64,000 nucleotides of DNA, taken from NCBI GenBank assembly GCA_001485295.1, contig BBOA01000010.1:1-64000 (forward strand). The letters are read 5' to 3'. The position numbers and the translations under genes are program-made. The DNA comes from Type-B symbiont of Plautia stali. GTDB lineage: Bacteria; Pseudomonadota; Gammaproteobacteria; Enterobacterales; Enterobacteriaceae. Shown piece after piece: positions 18,639-28,844 of this stretch. The first letter of the stretch is position 1. Each line of letters begins with the position of its first letter. The notes beneath the pieces were generated by a model. It was not told the origin of the DNA. It made no database searches and saw nothing but the letters and a program-made list of their open reading frames with translations.

Positions 18639-19800
18639 ATGACCCTACAGACTCACGCTACGCTGTTACCAGAGAATATTAGTGCAGCAAGTCGCACCTT
18701 TAGCAGCTCCGACAGCAGTATTGGTGACGTTGACGCCCTGTTCAACCGCATTAGCCGACACATCGAAAGTGCGATAGCAGAAGCGAAAGCTGAAGAAAAG
18801 TAATACGGCACGACCTAGCCGATCGTCTCGCACAGTGAACTCGCCAACGGCTAGGTTTCGAATGAAACCGTGGCGCGTATGAAGCGATGGGGCCGCATGT
18901 TGGTAAAGCAGCATTTTCTACCCGGACAGGCGTTAGCATAGGACAAATCGCTGCTTGATTATCGATTTCGACGTGCAGTATCGCGGGCCTAGTGACAATT
19001 TCTTCGGCAGCGTGGAAGCATCGCGCCCGGAAATTTCCCTGTTTACTAGTCGCAAGCCTACGGTTCTTAACCGACTATGCCGTTTCTTGTCTTAAGGTAA
19101 GCAGTAGTTTGATCCCGACGTCAGCATTATCTATCCCGACCGCATCCGTTGTCGTCCGCTAGGCACGACATCAAAAAGACTCGGCGCGCTGGAGCGCTGG
19201 CTGCTGCCTGCCTATCAACAGGTTTTCGCCGCTATTTTTCACGGCAACGTTGAGGTTTACGATTCCTAGGACGCGGCGTGGCGTACCGAGGTGGACGAAT
19301 ATGACGTGCCCGATACCACCAAATGTTCGGCGTTTCATACCTTTCAGGGCTGTGCCGCGCTGTCGGATATGCTTGCGGGATAAGGATTGCTGCATGTCGT
19401 GCCGGAGGCGATGGCCTATATTCTGCTGCGCCCACTGCTCAACGACGTGCCGGAGGACGAGCTGTGCGGAGTGCCGCTCGGCAAAGTTCTGCCCGTCAGC
19501 CCGAAGTGGCATCCGCTGCTGATAGACGGGCCTCTGCTCCATTCTGCTGCTGGAAGCGGATGATTCGGTCTAGTGGCATTGCGATGTGATCTATTCGGGA
19601 GTGCCGGTTGAAAACCAGCAGGGCTGGGGTAACGTGATGTATATTCCCGCCGCGCCTGCGCGCAGCAGGTCGTCGAGGCGCTGGCACTGGGCCAGTCGCC
19701 CGCCGATTTTCCACCGGAAGATTACGAAAAGGGCTGGCGCGATCGTTTTACCTTTGACGATCTCAACGACAATGGCCGACGCGCGCCCGGCTTAGCCTGA
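18639..19800 (+). pseudogene. DUF1479 (YbiU-like) 2-oxoglutarate oxygenase-type remnant
   Basis: The second ATG, at 18639, has a GGAGG site. Visible blocks over many frames are GDVDALFNRISRHIESAIAE, PDVSIIYPDRIRRR, GALERWLLPAYQQVFA, WGNVMYIPAAPA and RFTFDDLNDNGRRALGLA. These cover nearly the full length of YbiU, an Fe(II)-type DUF1479 protein. At least eight stops or shifts; TAG codons replace former Trp or Gln codons at several places (for example near 19269). Confidence 0.8.
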
Positions 19801-19862
19801 ACATTGCTGCACAGCGTTCCCTGCGCAGTACCTCTCTGCTAAACTAGCGCTACACTTTATCA

Positions 19863-20470
19863 ACAGATCATTCAACTTGTTACCTTGCGCGGTAGCGTCG
19901 CGTTCACGGTTCTGCGATGGCGCTGGACAGTGATAATGTCGGCATGCGTATGCATACGCGCCATGAACTCAAGCAGGAGCTGGCCTGGTTGAAAGCGGCG
20001 AAACGGTGTTTATCGAAGGCGGCAGCAGTAACACGTTGCTACCGCGTCTGCTGGCCGAGCGCGCTGACATCACGGTAGTGACCGTCAGCCATTTTATCAC
20101 TCATCTGCTTAAGGACACGGCGTGCGACGTTATTATACCGGGCAGGATATTGCAAAAAAGCAGCCAGTCGATGGTCGGTCCGCTGACGCGCCACTATATT
20201 CAGCAGATACACTTCCATAAGGCGTTTATCGGCGGCGACGGCTGGCAAGTGGAGACTGGATTCACCGGCCGCAATATGCTGCGCTGCGACGTAGTTAACG
20301 CGGTGTTGGCGAAGCATGCGTCCACTTGGGCAATGACGGATGCCTCAAAATTTGGTCAGATCTATCCCTATCCGCTGTCGCCAGTTTATCAGGTTAAACA
20401 GGTCAACCAACAGCGGGCTTAGCGCCGAAACGCTCAGGCCGCTGGAAGAACAGGACATGGCGGTGACGCG
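19863..20470 (+). pseudogene. DeoR/GlpR-family transcriptional repressor remnant
   Basis: The helix-turn-helix region is mostly lost (QQIIQLVTLRGSVAFTVLR), but the sugar-phosphate-binding domain is well kept in one frame from about 20006: FIEGGSSNTLLPRLLAERAD, VVTVSHFITHLLKD, GPLTRHYIQQIHFHKAFIGG and MTDASKFGQIYPYPLSPV. The end LSAETLRPLEEQDM is in another frame. The regulated genes are not recognisable nearby. Confidence 0.75.
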
Positions 20471-20494
20471 CGTGGCGCAGCCCCGATCGGCACA

Positions 20495-21360
20495 TCACAT
20501 TTTCATATGGTCGATTAGCGCCCGTAATTTGGGCGCCAGATTTTTCCGGCTGGGAAAATAGAGATAAAAGCCAGCAAATTCCGGTAAATACGCCTCCAGC
20601 AGCGGTACCAGTTCGTTCGCCGCGCGCGTCTCTTCCAGCCCGATAGCGATGCCGCCGCCTGCGCTGGCGGTGCGGCTCATCACTCCTATATCGTTAGTAT
20701 TCAGCTGCACATTGACAACGACGTCAAACGCCCAGCCCTGTTCCGCAAACTCCCAGCGATACGCCGCTACGCCCGGCTCACGTTGCCAACCGATACAGTA
20801 GTGCTGCAACAGTTCGTAAGGATGCTGCGACGCGCCAGATATGCAGGCGATGCGACGATAATCTGGCGCTGGTGTAGCGAAACCGGCACTGCGATCATAT
20901 CCTAAGCGCTGATTTCACCCAGCCGGACGCCGGCATCATAGCCCTGCTGCACGATATTGAACTCTTCATCCTTCACAATGATATATAGCTCAATGTGTGG
21001 ATATCGCGTCAGAAACTCTACCAGCAGTTCGCCGTCGATAAAATGTTCGGTTATTGAGGAGACCGCCGAGCGCAGCATGCCACGTGGTTCGCTCGCCAGC
21101 GCGGTAATATCGCCGACGGCCTGATTAAGAGCTGCACTATTGCGGGTACCGCTTCGGTAATAGAGTCTTTCGCCCGCTTCGGTGAGACTCAGGCTACATG
21201 TGGTGCGCTGAATTAATGAAATCTGCAGCATGTCTTCAAGACGGCGTAACGCTTGGCTAATCGCCGGTCGCGTTACGCCTAGTTTCTCCGAGGCCATGCG
21301 AAAATTACGCGTTTGCGCCAGCGTAACGAACACTTCAAGCGCGTTTTTATCCAGCATCAT
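20495..21360 (-). pseudogene. LysR-type regulator, amber-truncated and frameshifted
   Basis: 152 residues are open: MLDKNALEVFVTLAQTRNFR, LGVTRPAISQALRRLEDML and an effector domain up to YDAGVRLGEISA, then TAG. The remainder (DMIAVPVS, IIVASPAYLARR, FISIFPAGKIWRPNY) is present with further shifts. The DNA-binding half could still be made. Divergent from the SDR remnant, as in common LysR-SDR pairs. Confidence 0.8.
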
Positions 21361-21459
21361 TGGTTAACTTCAGTCACCAGTCAGGTAAGGAGTAGATGGA
21401 TTCTCTTTATAGTCCAGCGGACATAAGATCGCCAGACACCTAACCACAGGAGCGAAACC

Positions 21460-21885
21460 ATGAATAATAAAGTGATTCTTATCACCCGCACATCCAGCGG
21501 CATTAGCGCGGGTATCGCCCGCGAGCTGGCCACAAGCGGCGCGAAGCTGTTACTCGGTGCGCGTCGCGTCGATCGCTTGCATGCGCTGGCAGAGGAGCTG
21601 AAACGGCAAAGCGCCGAGGTAGCAGTCGCCGCGCTCGATGTGACGTCACGCGCTTCCGTACAATAGTTTGCCGACTTTGCGCTGGAGAGATGGGGACGTA
21701 TCGACGTGATGATCGACAACGCGGGTGTTATGCCGCTGTCGCCGCTAGCATCGCTCAAGACCTATGAATGGAGTCAGATGGTAGACGTCAATATCAAAGG
21801 CGTGCTGTACGGCATTGCCGCTGAGCTGCCACGCGAGGCAGGACGCGAGGCAGGACACAACATTATCAATATCGCCTCTATCGGC
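21460..21885 (+). pseudogene. SDR-family oxidoreductase, 3' end lost
   Basis: MNNKVILITRTSSGISAGIA (glycine motif altered to TRTSSGIS), GARRVDRLHALAEELKRQSA, a TAG at 21664 replacing the Gln of VQQFADFALE, then [20 protein letters not shown] and [11 protein letters not shown]. At about 21885 it runs into a DUF1471 gene fragment on the opposite strand, so the catalytic Tyr-Lys region is deleted. Confidence 0.78.
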
Positions 21886-22068
21886 GCTGGCGCTGGTAAT
21901 TTTATAGCCTGAAGCGCCTTCAGCTTATGCTTTAGCCGCGATATACGCTTCTGCTCTATCCAGCGTGCTGCCGTGTGCGGAAATGCTCTGAGCGGCAAAG
22001 CTGCCGAAAATGAGATCATGGAGAGAGGAGCAACGGCGGCTATAAGCGAATGTTTTTACGTTTTTCAT
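21880..22068 (-). pseudogene. DUF1471 small exported protein fragment
   Basis: Starts MKNVKTFAY, with a frameshifted signal peptide, then FGSFAAQSISAHGSTLDRAE and, after a [15 protein letters not shown]. It is a second DUF1471 family member (compare 9780-9985), cut off at its 3' end by the SDR junction. Confidence 0.7.
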
Positions 22069-22139
22069 GGAAAAAATCCTTCTTTTGTTAGCGCGAGGCA
22101 ACATGCCTTCGATGAAAGATATAATAACCTATATTACTA

Positions 22140-23322
22140 TTAACAGACTAGTAAAAAGTACGATTTAGAGCACATTGAATAGGGTTACGATAAGCGGGAC
22201 AGCGACCGAAGCGGCTTTCCGGGCTGCACTATGCGTTGAGCGACGTTATCAGCGGTCAGCGCGCCTGCGGATAGAGCGAGAGCTGCACGTTGCATAGATA
22301 GAATAATGGCGTATAGAAATCGCCGTCGCGTAGCGCCAGTAACAGGGCATTCAGCTCCTAAAGCAGGGCTTGGTGCGGCTGCGTCTGCAAAAACCGGATA
22401 CGGTTTTTCAGGAAGATACGCAGTTCGCTAAAGAAGAGATCGCTGCTTAACCCTTGTTCCGCCAGTTGCATCTGGCGACACGTATAGAAGTCATAGCAGT
22501 TGGCGCCTATCCAAGCTTCGGTGATCAGATTACCGCCTGCGGTAAGCTCGGTATCGTTGTCGATGCGTTTGCGAGGAAGGATAACGTTGGCCTTACCTAG
22601 GGTTCGCGAGACGAACTACTGGCGCATTAGCAGCGAGGCGCTGTTTAGACTCAACAGTCGTTATAAACTGCAACAGAACTTTCATTCCTTTTCGCAGCGC
22701 GCACTTTGCTATACGGGCGGGACGCTTGTTACGTATCACCGCAGTCACCGTCACTGCCGCTGCGATGCCGGTAAGCGTCGAAAGAGAGGCATTCACTATA
22801 AGCAGTAGATTGGGTTTGAAATGATGACTCATGCCGACCAGGCTAGGAATTTGCATCGCCACAATCAGGCCAATCAGGTTGGTCGAAGGATTCGAGACCT
22901 AACTCTATTGCCCCTAGCGCCAAGCAGAGCACCAGCGATTCAAAAGAGGTCGCTCCCGGTATCAGCAACATGGTCTATAGCATTCTGATCGTGTTCGCCG
23001 CTACCACGCTCTTCAAAAAAATCTTCATTGGCACAAGAGGACTGTCCATGGCAGCAAAGAAATAACAGAGCATGGCCGCCATCATCGGCGCGGTTCAGCC
23101 GTCTACCCAGCCGCTGCCGATTCAGAAAAGCGACGTCAGAAAGGTGGCGAGAAAAGCAGTTAAGCAGGAAAGCAGCAGCATACCTTTGTCGACATGTTTG
23201 CGACTACGCGCGACTTTACCAAGCTTAGCGCTCGGCGTCAGCTCGCTGACGCAGCCGCCAACGGTTTTATAGGCTTCGACGATGCGAACAAAATTCAGCA
23301 GCCGCTCCAGTAAATCCGTCAA
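22140..23322 (-). pseudogene. FUSC/AaeB-like aromatic-acid efflux protein remnant
   Basis: N-terminal MTDLLERLLNFVRIVEAYKT, then membrane segments (MMAAMLCYFFAAMDSP, LYTMLLIPGATSFESLVLCL), a cytosolic region DNDTELTAGGNLITEAWIGA and FSELRIFLKNRIRFLQTQPH are seen over several frames. This matches fusaric-acid-resistance (FUSC) family efflux pumps. Many stops and internal deletions. Confidence 0.65.
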
Positions 23323-23402
23323 CAGAAGACTCTCTTCGATAATTATTCATCCGCTTTCTCTGTCGGCCCTAGGCTGCTGTTGCCCAGCTGCTAAGCTCTC
23401 TT

Positions 23403-24167
23403 TTATCACCCGCTTCTCAGCGCCATGCTTCGCTGGGTCGAGTTTCCGTTAGGACCGCAGGTGCTCGAAGGCCTGAACGTCGGCAGAATCGATTTAGTGG
23501 CTACCAGCGATGCGCTGCCGGCTTTTGCTCAGGCGGCAAAAGCCGATCTGGTTTATCTCGGCTACTCAACCGCTAATCCAAAAATAGAAGCGATCGTGGT
23601 TCCCGCTGCTTCTGTTATCCACAGCGTTAAAGATCTTAAAGGCAAACGTGTAGCCTTGAATAAAGGCTCTGACGTTAACTATTTGCTGATTGCCGCGCTT
23701 GAAGAAGCGGGCCTGAGTTATCAGGATATCACGCCACTATATTTGCCGCCTGCTGACGCGTGCGCGGCGTTTTAGAAAGGCACGGTGGACGCCTAGGTAA
23801 TCTGGGATCACTATCTGGCTGAAGTGGAAGCCAGCACAGGCGCTCAGCAGGTGCGTAACGCTAAAGGGCTGGTGCCGCATTACACGTTCTATCTGGCCAG
23901 CCACAAATTTGCAGACGGCGAACCGGATACGGCCAAAAAAGTGCTGGATGAGCTGGGAAAATTGAGTGACTGGGCGAACCATCATCAAGAAGTGTAGCTA
24001 CTATTCTGGCGAAGTCCACTGGACTGGACGAAGCAATATGGCAAACCACGCTGACGCGACTGCCATACAGCGCTGACCGTACGTCGGGTAAGGTCTTTAC
24101 CGAATAGCAAAAACTGGCCTACACTTTTTCTAAAGTAAAATTTTTGCTGGTTAAAATTGACGTTTGA
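23403..24167 (+). pseudogene. Sulfonate-type ABC transporter substrate-binding protein (SsuA-like) remnant
   Basis: The central part is open (FPLGPQVLEGLNVGRIDLVA, VYLGYSTANPKIEAIVVPAA, VKDLKGKRVALNKGSDVNYL), then GAG to TAG and, at 23794, TGG to TAG in GTVDA-W-VIWD. Further shifts follow before the C-terminal KVKFLLVKIDV. The signal peptide is missing. No permease or ATPase accompanies it. Confidence 0.82.
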
Positions 24168-24399
24168 TCGGCTGCCTAGTCCGCTGATAAAAAATGATTG
24201 CTCCTTCTTCATCTATAAAAAGTGCTCGCATTTTGAGGTACTGCTTGGCGATTTCACTTTTAATTTTTATTAAAAATTATTTTATTTCAATTTATTATAC
24301 GTGAAATTTTCATGGAGAACATTTTAGGGTTAACGCGAATATTCCTCTATTATTCTCATTTTCCGACAAATAAGAAGTTAAACTAAATCTGCTGGCAAA

Positions 24400-24482
24400 G
24401 GTGAAAAAGTGGCGATTTCAGGCTGAAATTATTCTCAGAAAATGGCCATAAACAGGTAATTAAGCTTGAATAGAGCTGGCGA
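24400..24482. other. parS: P1-type parS partition site
   Basis: Located 50 bases past the parB stop, as in P1. The right arm reads GGTGAAA (24400-24406), TGGCGA (24410-24415), ATTTCA-GGC-TGAAAT (24415-24429), the same order and nearly the same bases as the A and B boxes of P1 parS read in reverse. A second TGGCGA box at 24477-24482 follows after about 48 bases of AT-rich DNA that would hold the IHF bend. ParB dimers would bridge both arms. Motif comparison is from memory. Confidence 0.8.
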
Positions 24483-24491
24483 AAGTCTGAG

Positions 24492-24523
24492 AATATAAAA
24501 AAACCGGATAGCAAGCTATCCGG
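24492..24523 (-). terminator. Terminator after parB
   Basis: On the minus strand: stem CCGGATAGC, loop TT, stem GCTATCCGG, followed by seven T. It lies 10 bases past the parB stop and separates the par operon from parS. Confidence 0.88.
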
Positions 24524-24532
24524 GTAGCTATC

Positions 24533-25507
24533 TTAGTGCTCGCCTAGAAAGTTACGCAATGTCTCGGCAATCACTCTGTCCAGCTCTTCCTGGAGTTCCT
24601 TAGACTGACGATTGAACTCGTAGCTAAACATACGGCCACGCTTTTTTTTACGGGCGAAACGGTCTTTGTCCGCAAAGGCCCACAGGTTCTCCGAAACGAC
24701 TTTTTCTTTAGTAGGCGTCTCGATTAACGTCTGGCTACCGTTACGCACCAGTCGAAGAATATGGTTCTTGACCTCATCCTCAGCCAAACCTTCAAGCGCG
24801 CAGACGCTATCAACATCGATAGAGATGGTTTCAATCAGTCTATCGATCGATTGCCCTGTCTTAGTGAGTTTATCAGACACCATCAATAGCGCTTTGTAGT
24901 CGGGATACGTCAGTTCTGAATGGTTAGGGAACAACGAGATGAGTTCAGCCGGCACGCTGGCTGCCTGGAGGGCACGCGTCACTTTCGCTTGCGACAGCCC
25001 CTGATTTTTCGCTATCTCTTTTTGCGACAGGCCACCGTTTTTCAGCGACAGCAAACGAAACCCCACTTCACGCAGGTTATGTTCGCGCGCGGTCTGAAGA
25101 TCCTGCGCCAGCTTACGCGCCTCTTCGGTGATAATGGCCGTTTCTGAAACCAGAATATCCAGTCCGGTTTTACAGTAGAGAGCCGCAGCACGTCGACGAG
25201 AACCGTCAAGGATCTCAATACGTCCGTCACGCTTAACGCCGATAGCCGGAAAAAACTGCTGAAGTTTAATGGTGCGAATGATGTCGCAAAGGGAGTCGGG
25301 CGTCAGTCCAGCCTGGTCGCGTCCGTTGGTTTCCAGCACCACAAACGTTTTTTCTGCTAACTCTTTCGCCTCAATACGCTCCAGACGAAAAACGGCGCGC
25401 TTGCCAGTAGACAGAACAAAAGTTTGTGTTGGCGATTCTAATGACTCTTCAGAGTGAACAGGTGCCTGGCTGAAAGTTCTGCCGACGGTAATTCTTTTTG
25501 CACTCAT
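24533..25507 (-). CDS. parB: ParB partition protein (P1/P7 type)
   Basis: 324 residues, close to the 333 of P1 ParB. The N-terminus MSAKRITVGRTFSQAP is followed by a ParB/Spo0J-like core (about 75-170) with RDQAGLTPDSL and GRIEILDGSRRRAAAL, the helix-turn-helix LSQKEIAKNQGLSQAKVTRA (about 174-193) that binds the A boxes, and a C-terminal dimerisation/B-box domain (KKKRGRMFSYEFNRQSKELQ). The start lies 7 bases past the parA stop, so the two are one operon, ending in the terminator at 24492. Fully intact. Confidence 0.92.
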   Translation of the reverse strand: MSAKRITVGRTFSQAPVHSEESLESPTQTFVLSTGKRAVFRLERIEAKELAEKTFVVLETNGRDQAGLTPDSLCDIIRTIKLQQFFPAIGVKRDGRIEILDGSRRRAAALYCKTGLDILVSETAIITEEARKLAQDLQTAREHNLREVGFRLLSLKNGGLSQKEIAKNQGLSQAKVTRALQAASVPAELISLFPNHSELTYPDYKALLMVSDKLTKTGQSIDRLIETISIDVDSVCALEGLAEDEVKNHILRLVRNGSQTLIETPTKEKVVSENLWAFADKDRFARKKKRGRMFSYEFNRQSKELQEELDRVIAETLRNFLGEH

Positions 25508-25514
25508 AACGACC

Positions 25515-26714
25515 TTAGTTCAGGCGAATAAATTCAATACGGTCGAAAACCGCTTTCGCAAAATCTTGTGCGGCTGAACGCGCATTTTTCAATGCCTCGC
25601 TACTGCCGACATAGGTAGGAGCACTAGCCGAGATAACGGTGTCGAACGATTCCCCGCAGCGCTCAAAGCCATCTAGACGCGGCAGGATGGCATCCAGCAT
25701 ATCGCCGCCGAAGATCTCTTTGGCCAAGCTGTGACACAGCTTATGGTCTGCTTTATTCAAGAGCTTCGACATAAAACCAATATTGCCCTGCAGACGGCAG
25801 GCCGCACCCGACTGCTCAATAATGTCGATCAGTTCCGGCAGGCGGGTTAGATACTTGAGGGTGGAATGAAAATCGACCTGTGCCGGCGGAACGGGCGTCA
25901 TCAGTAAATCAGAAGCGGCAATGGCATTTTTCAAAAACGCATCGAGGTGCGGGCCGCTGTCGATAAAGATAAAGTCATAATCTTTTTTCAGCTTAGCGAT
26001 GACGTTGTCATAGAGTACGGCGTGTACATTCTGACCAGCCAGATGATCCGCGCACAGTTCATCCCATCGGGATGCGATGAAGGCATCGTCAATTGACGCG
26101 GGAAGCACATCTACGCCGGGAATAATGGAGGGCACGATAAACTCCTCTAGCAACTCTTCCCGTATGACATTTTGCAACATTGCTTGGGCGGTTGTCGCCT
26201 CGACAAGTCCAACAGAACGTTCATGATTGAGAAACATGGTAGCGGAGGACTGGGGATCGAGATCGATAACCAAGATGCGTAAATCTTCAAAAAGCAGATG
26301 AGGATGCGCACGCAATGCATGGGCCAGAGAAACTGTCGAAACCGTTTTTGACACGCCGCCTTTCAGATTGCCGACAAAAATCGTATAGGCCTCAGAATGA
26401 CGGTCGCGATATTTAGGCACGCCGCGATGATGATAAATATCAATGATATTCTCAATCGACATCGAATACTTAGTCGAACTGCCTGCTGCGCGTTTGTCGA
26501 ACTGGTAGCCGCCCTCTTCCATCTCATTAACGGCATAGTCAACGCTGGCGCGCGTCAGTTTTGGCAGCTTTGCCAGCGCGGCTTTGGCGTAGACTTGGTA
26601 GAAAGTGTTTTCATGCAGCTCTTCTTTCTGCGCCTGAATCTGTTCAGTCAGGCTCAACAGCATTCTCTCGGACCGCTGAGCGACTTTGAGAACCTGCTTT
26701 TCATCATTAGCCAT
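25515..26714 (-). CDS. parA: ParA partition ATPase (type Ia)
   Basis: 399 residues from the ATG at 26714, chosen because GGAGC stands 5 bases before it and the length matches P1 ParA (398); an upstream ATG at 26729 is in frame. Type Ia ParA has an N-terminal DNA-binding domain (here about 1-100) before the deviant Walker ATPase. The Walker box KGGVSKT is at about 118-124, and IDLDPQSSATMFL and FIFIDSGPHLDAF follow. It drives plasmid segregation by ParB-stimulated ATP hydrolysis on the nucleoid and represses its own operon. Intact. Confidence 0.93.
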   Translation of the reverse strand: MANDEKQVLKVAQRSERMLLSLTEQIQAQKEELHENTFYQVYAKAALAKLPKLTRASVDYAVNEMEEGGYQFDKRAAGSSTKYSMSIENIIDIYHHRGVPKYRDRHSEAYTIFVGNLKGGVSKTVSTVSLAHALRAHPHLLFEDLRILVIDLDPQSSATMFLNHERSVGLVEATTAQAMLQNVIREELLEEFIVPSIIPGVDVLPASIDDAFIASRWDELCADHLAGQNVHAVLYDNVIAKLKKDYDFIFIDSGPHLDAFLKNAIAASDLLMTPVPPAQVDFHSTLKYLTRLPELIDIIEQSGAACRLQGNIGFMSKLLNKADHKLCHSLAKEIFGGDMLDAILPRLDGFERCGESFDTVISASAPTYVGSSEALKNARSAAQDFAKAVFDRIEFIRLN

Positions 26715-26735
26715 ACTTGCTCCGCACATGTAGGG

Positions 26736-26755
26736 TTTATGACTTTATACATAAA
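26736..26755 (-). promoter_or_regulatory. Probable parAB operator (inverted repeat)
   Basis: A 20-bp inverted repeat, TTTATG-ACTTTATA-CATAAA, lies 22 bases upstream of the parA ATG. P1 parOP is likewise a 20-bp imperfect inverted repeat bound by ParA for autorepression. Assignment is by position and symmetry. Confidence 0.6.
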
Positions 26756-26843
26756 TCCTGCATATCGGGCAAGAAAATACCTTTTACACCAAAACGGATG
26801 GCATTTCCGAAATAGCTGACATGATAATGGGTTGTTAGTAGTG

Positions 26844-27285
26844 TTCACTGTAATCAGTAAGCAATAACACGACAAGGCCGGCTCCCTTAGCCACTGTAAT
26901 CTGCACTTTGTTCACTGTGGTCAGTGAAAATGCATCGCTTAGCGCCAAGTATCTCTCTATTTTGCCAGTTTCACCTTTGTCGCCCACTGCCAGTATTCAC
27001 TGTAATTAGTGCCGCTAGCTACAAATTGCTGTAATAACAACTATATTCACTATAAACAGCAGTCAAAAGCCATCGGTCAGATAAAGATTCACTGTAGTCA
27101 GCAGAAGGGACAAATATCCACTGTAATCAGCAGTCGCTGACCTGAAAATAGCGAAGATTTGGACTTAAAAAAGGAGAAGTAAAGCATTCACTGTAATCAG
27201 TACAGGCTGATTCGGCAGTCAGAGAGCCATAATGAAAACGATTATGGTTCAATAATTTAATATACATCGTTCACTGTAATCAGTG
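26844..27285 (+). repeat. Iteron array downstream of repA (incA-like copy-control block)
   Basis: Nine copies of a 16-bp element, consensus TTCACTGTAATCAGTA, all in the same orientation, start at about 26844, 26890, 26911, 26996, 27046, 27088, 27117, 27187 and 27270. Most differ by 0-3 bases. Spacing is irregular (about 20-85 bases), unlike the tight array upstream of repA. By analogy with P1 incA (nine iterons downstream of repA) and RepFIB, these would titrate Rep and control copy number. Confidence 0.88.
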
Positions 27286-27413
27286 TAGATCGCACCAAAT
27301 GGAACGCAAAAAGAGGACCAACTAAGTAAGCGCTCATTTTACAATAAATAATTGTATTTCAAATACTTATAGTAAGGCAAAGCAATAGTTTACCTGCAAA
27401 GATGGACAGGCGT

Positions 27414-27474
27414 AACTGATTACAGTGAATGTTGCTCATTACAGTGAACGTTAGTTAGGCCTGAATACAGTCAA
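27414..27474 (-). repeat. Inverted iterons at the repA 3' end
   Basis: Two copies of the same 16-bp element in opposite orientation (27414-27429 ending ATTACAGTGAA, and 27433-27448), plus a weaker third near 27461-27474 (GAATACAGTCAA). They lie between the repA stop and the main downstream block and face it, which could favour looping between Rep-bound arrays. Confidence 0.75.
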
Positions 27475-27501
27475 TCAAATAGGTAGAGTAGCTGCCACCT
27501 G

Positions 27502-28431
27502 TTACTCATCAAAATCGATTTTGTCGAGAGAATCGATGTTTTCCAGATTGCCGATACCATCCAGTTTTGGCATGCGGTTATGGATAATAAAGAAAACCGA
27601 ACGTCCGCGTTTGACTTCAGAGTAATCCAGATAACCAATCTCTTTGAGCTGCTCCATCGCACGCCGAACGACATGGTTTTGCGTCGTGGTTTTCGACCCC
27701 AGATTCAGACGCATCCGCAAACGAGCCAGCGATATAGGCGCAGGATTGGTAGGCAAACTTTCTAGGAAAGTATAAAGCGCCTGCGCAGACTCTTTGCGCT
27801 TGAGTCGGGATATGGCGCGCAGCTGTAACAACACCTTATGGTCGAAGTTATAGAGTTCAAACAGTTTGGGATCGGCCTGAATGCGCACCACATCCTTTTC
27901 TCGATCGTAGTAAGCAGACTGCACAAGGTGTGTATGGTATGCCTTGCCGTTGCCTTCAAAAGAGAGCGTGTTAGTCGCAATACGGCACAGCGACGCATCC
28001 AGCCTTTTACGCAGGGCTGCCGACGAGTTAGCGGAAGGAATGCCGCACATCTTGACGAAGTCGATAAAGGGCAGGGTGACCGTATCGTCTTTGGTGGGAT
28101 AACGGGAAAATGACTGAATGATCCCGGCCCAAGTTTTGAAATCGTTATCCATATCCAGCCTTGCGCCGGTGATGGTAATCTTCTCGTACCCTTCTGCCTT
28201 AACCAGCGAAAGGTTTTTTAGCTCTTTGGTCGCGTCCGTCGAGGCCATCGCACCTGACTTACCGCGCGCTGTCGATTTGAGTGTCGGTACAAACAGTCCT
28301 AGACGCATTAAAGCGACCGGCTGAACAGTATTGTTCTTGTTGGGGTAAAGCTGAATAACTTCGCCACTATTCTTGGTCACCGACAGAAAAGGTTCAAGCA
28401 ACGCTTTGTTTTCACTCTCTTTATCTGCCAT
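27502..28431 (-). CDS. repA: Iteron-binding replication initiator (RepFIB-like RepA)
   Basis: 309 residues, RepB/Rep_3 initiator family with two winged-helix domains. Visible landmarks are [20 protein letters not shown] near the N-terminus (RepFIB signature region), [35 protein letters not shown] (second winged helix) and an acidic C-terminus. It binds the iterons on both sides of the gene, opens the origin and recruits DnaA/DnaB. The five upstream repeats overlap its promoter region, so it is probably autorepressed. Fully intact, as needed for plasmid maintenance. Confidence 0.92.
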   Translation of the reverse strand: MADKESENKALLEPFLSVTKNSGEVIQLYPNKNNTVQPVALMRLGLFVPTLKSTARGKSGAMASTDATKELKNLSLVKAEGYEKITITGARLDMDNDFKTWAGIIQSFSRYPTKDDTVTLPFIDFVKMCGIPSANSSAALRKRLDASLCRIATNTLSFEGNGKAYHTHLVQSAYYDREKDVVRIQADPKLFELYNFDHKVLLQLRAISRLKRKESAQALYTFLESLPTNPAPISLARLRMRLNLGSKTTTQNHVVRRAMEQLKEIGYLDYSEVKRGRSVFFIIHNRMPKLDGIGNLENIDSLDKIDFDE

Positions 28432-28469
28432 GGCATTAGATCTTCATTCTGTAGATGAAAAGGATCGTT

Positions 28470-28570
28470 TTCTGACTACAGTGAACACTATCACTGTTTA
28501 TAGTGAACATTCTACTGTGTATAGTGAATAAAGTACTGATTATAGTGAATTCTTTACTAATTATAGTGAA
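28470..28570 (-). repeat. Five tandem iterons upstream of repA (origin iterons)
   Basis: Five 16-bp repeats at 28470, 28492, 28513, 28534 and 28555, spaced 21-22 bases (two helical turns) so Rep would bind one face of the DNA. On the + strand they read TACTGATTATAGTGAA with variation. Their core has TATAGTGAA, whereas the downstream block has mostly TACAGTGAA. Number and spacing resemble P1 oriR and RepFIB. Confidence 0.88.
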
Positions 28571-28618
28571 CGCGATAACCTTCTCAGCCTTTGCGGGGTG
28601 CGGCCTGCGACGATCGGG

Positions 28619-28690
28619 GATCTCTTTTAGATCTCTTTTAGATCTCTTTTAGATCTTTTATTAGGATCTTCTCACTGTATATGTGGATAA
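28619..28690. other. oriV: Plasmid origin: GATC repeats and DnaA box
   Basis: Three perfect 11-bp direct repeats GATCTCTTTTA (28619-28651), then GATCTTTTATTAGGATCTTCT, resemble the GATCT-rich AT 13-mers that melt in oriC and contain Dam sites. A perfect DnaA box, TTATCCACA on the minus strand, is at 28682-28690. With the adjacent iterons this forms a compact origin of P1/RepFIB plan. The exact melting site is inferred. Confidence 0.78.
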
Positions 28691-28844
28691 CGCTCGAAGT
28701 CGGGTTATTTTTCTCAATCAATACGTCTGTATCGCCGCTTTTATTCAATCAGTCACCGCTTACAATACGAAAATAACTTACTCACTATTATTCATTTTCA
28801 TTACGGACACCAAAGCGGTGGGTAAACGCATATTGAGAGGCACT

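Noticed and set aside
26844-28570. CRISPR array
   Set aside because: The repeats are short, variable 16-mers in both orientations with irregular spacing beside repA; they are iterons and there are no cas genes.
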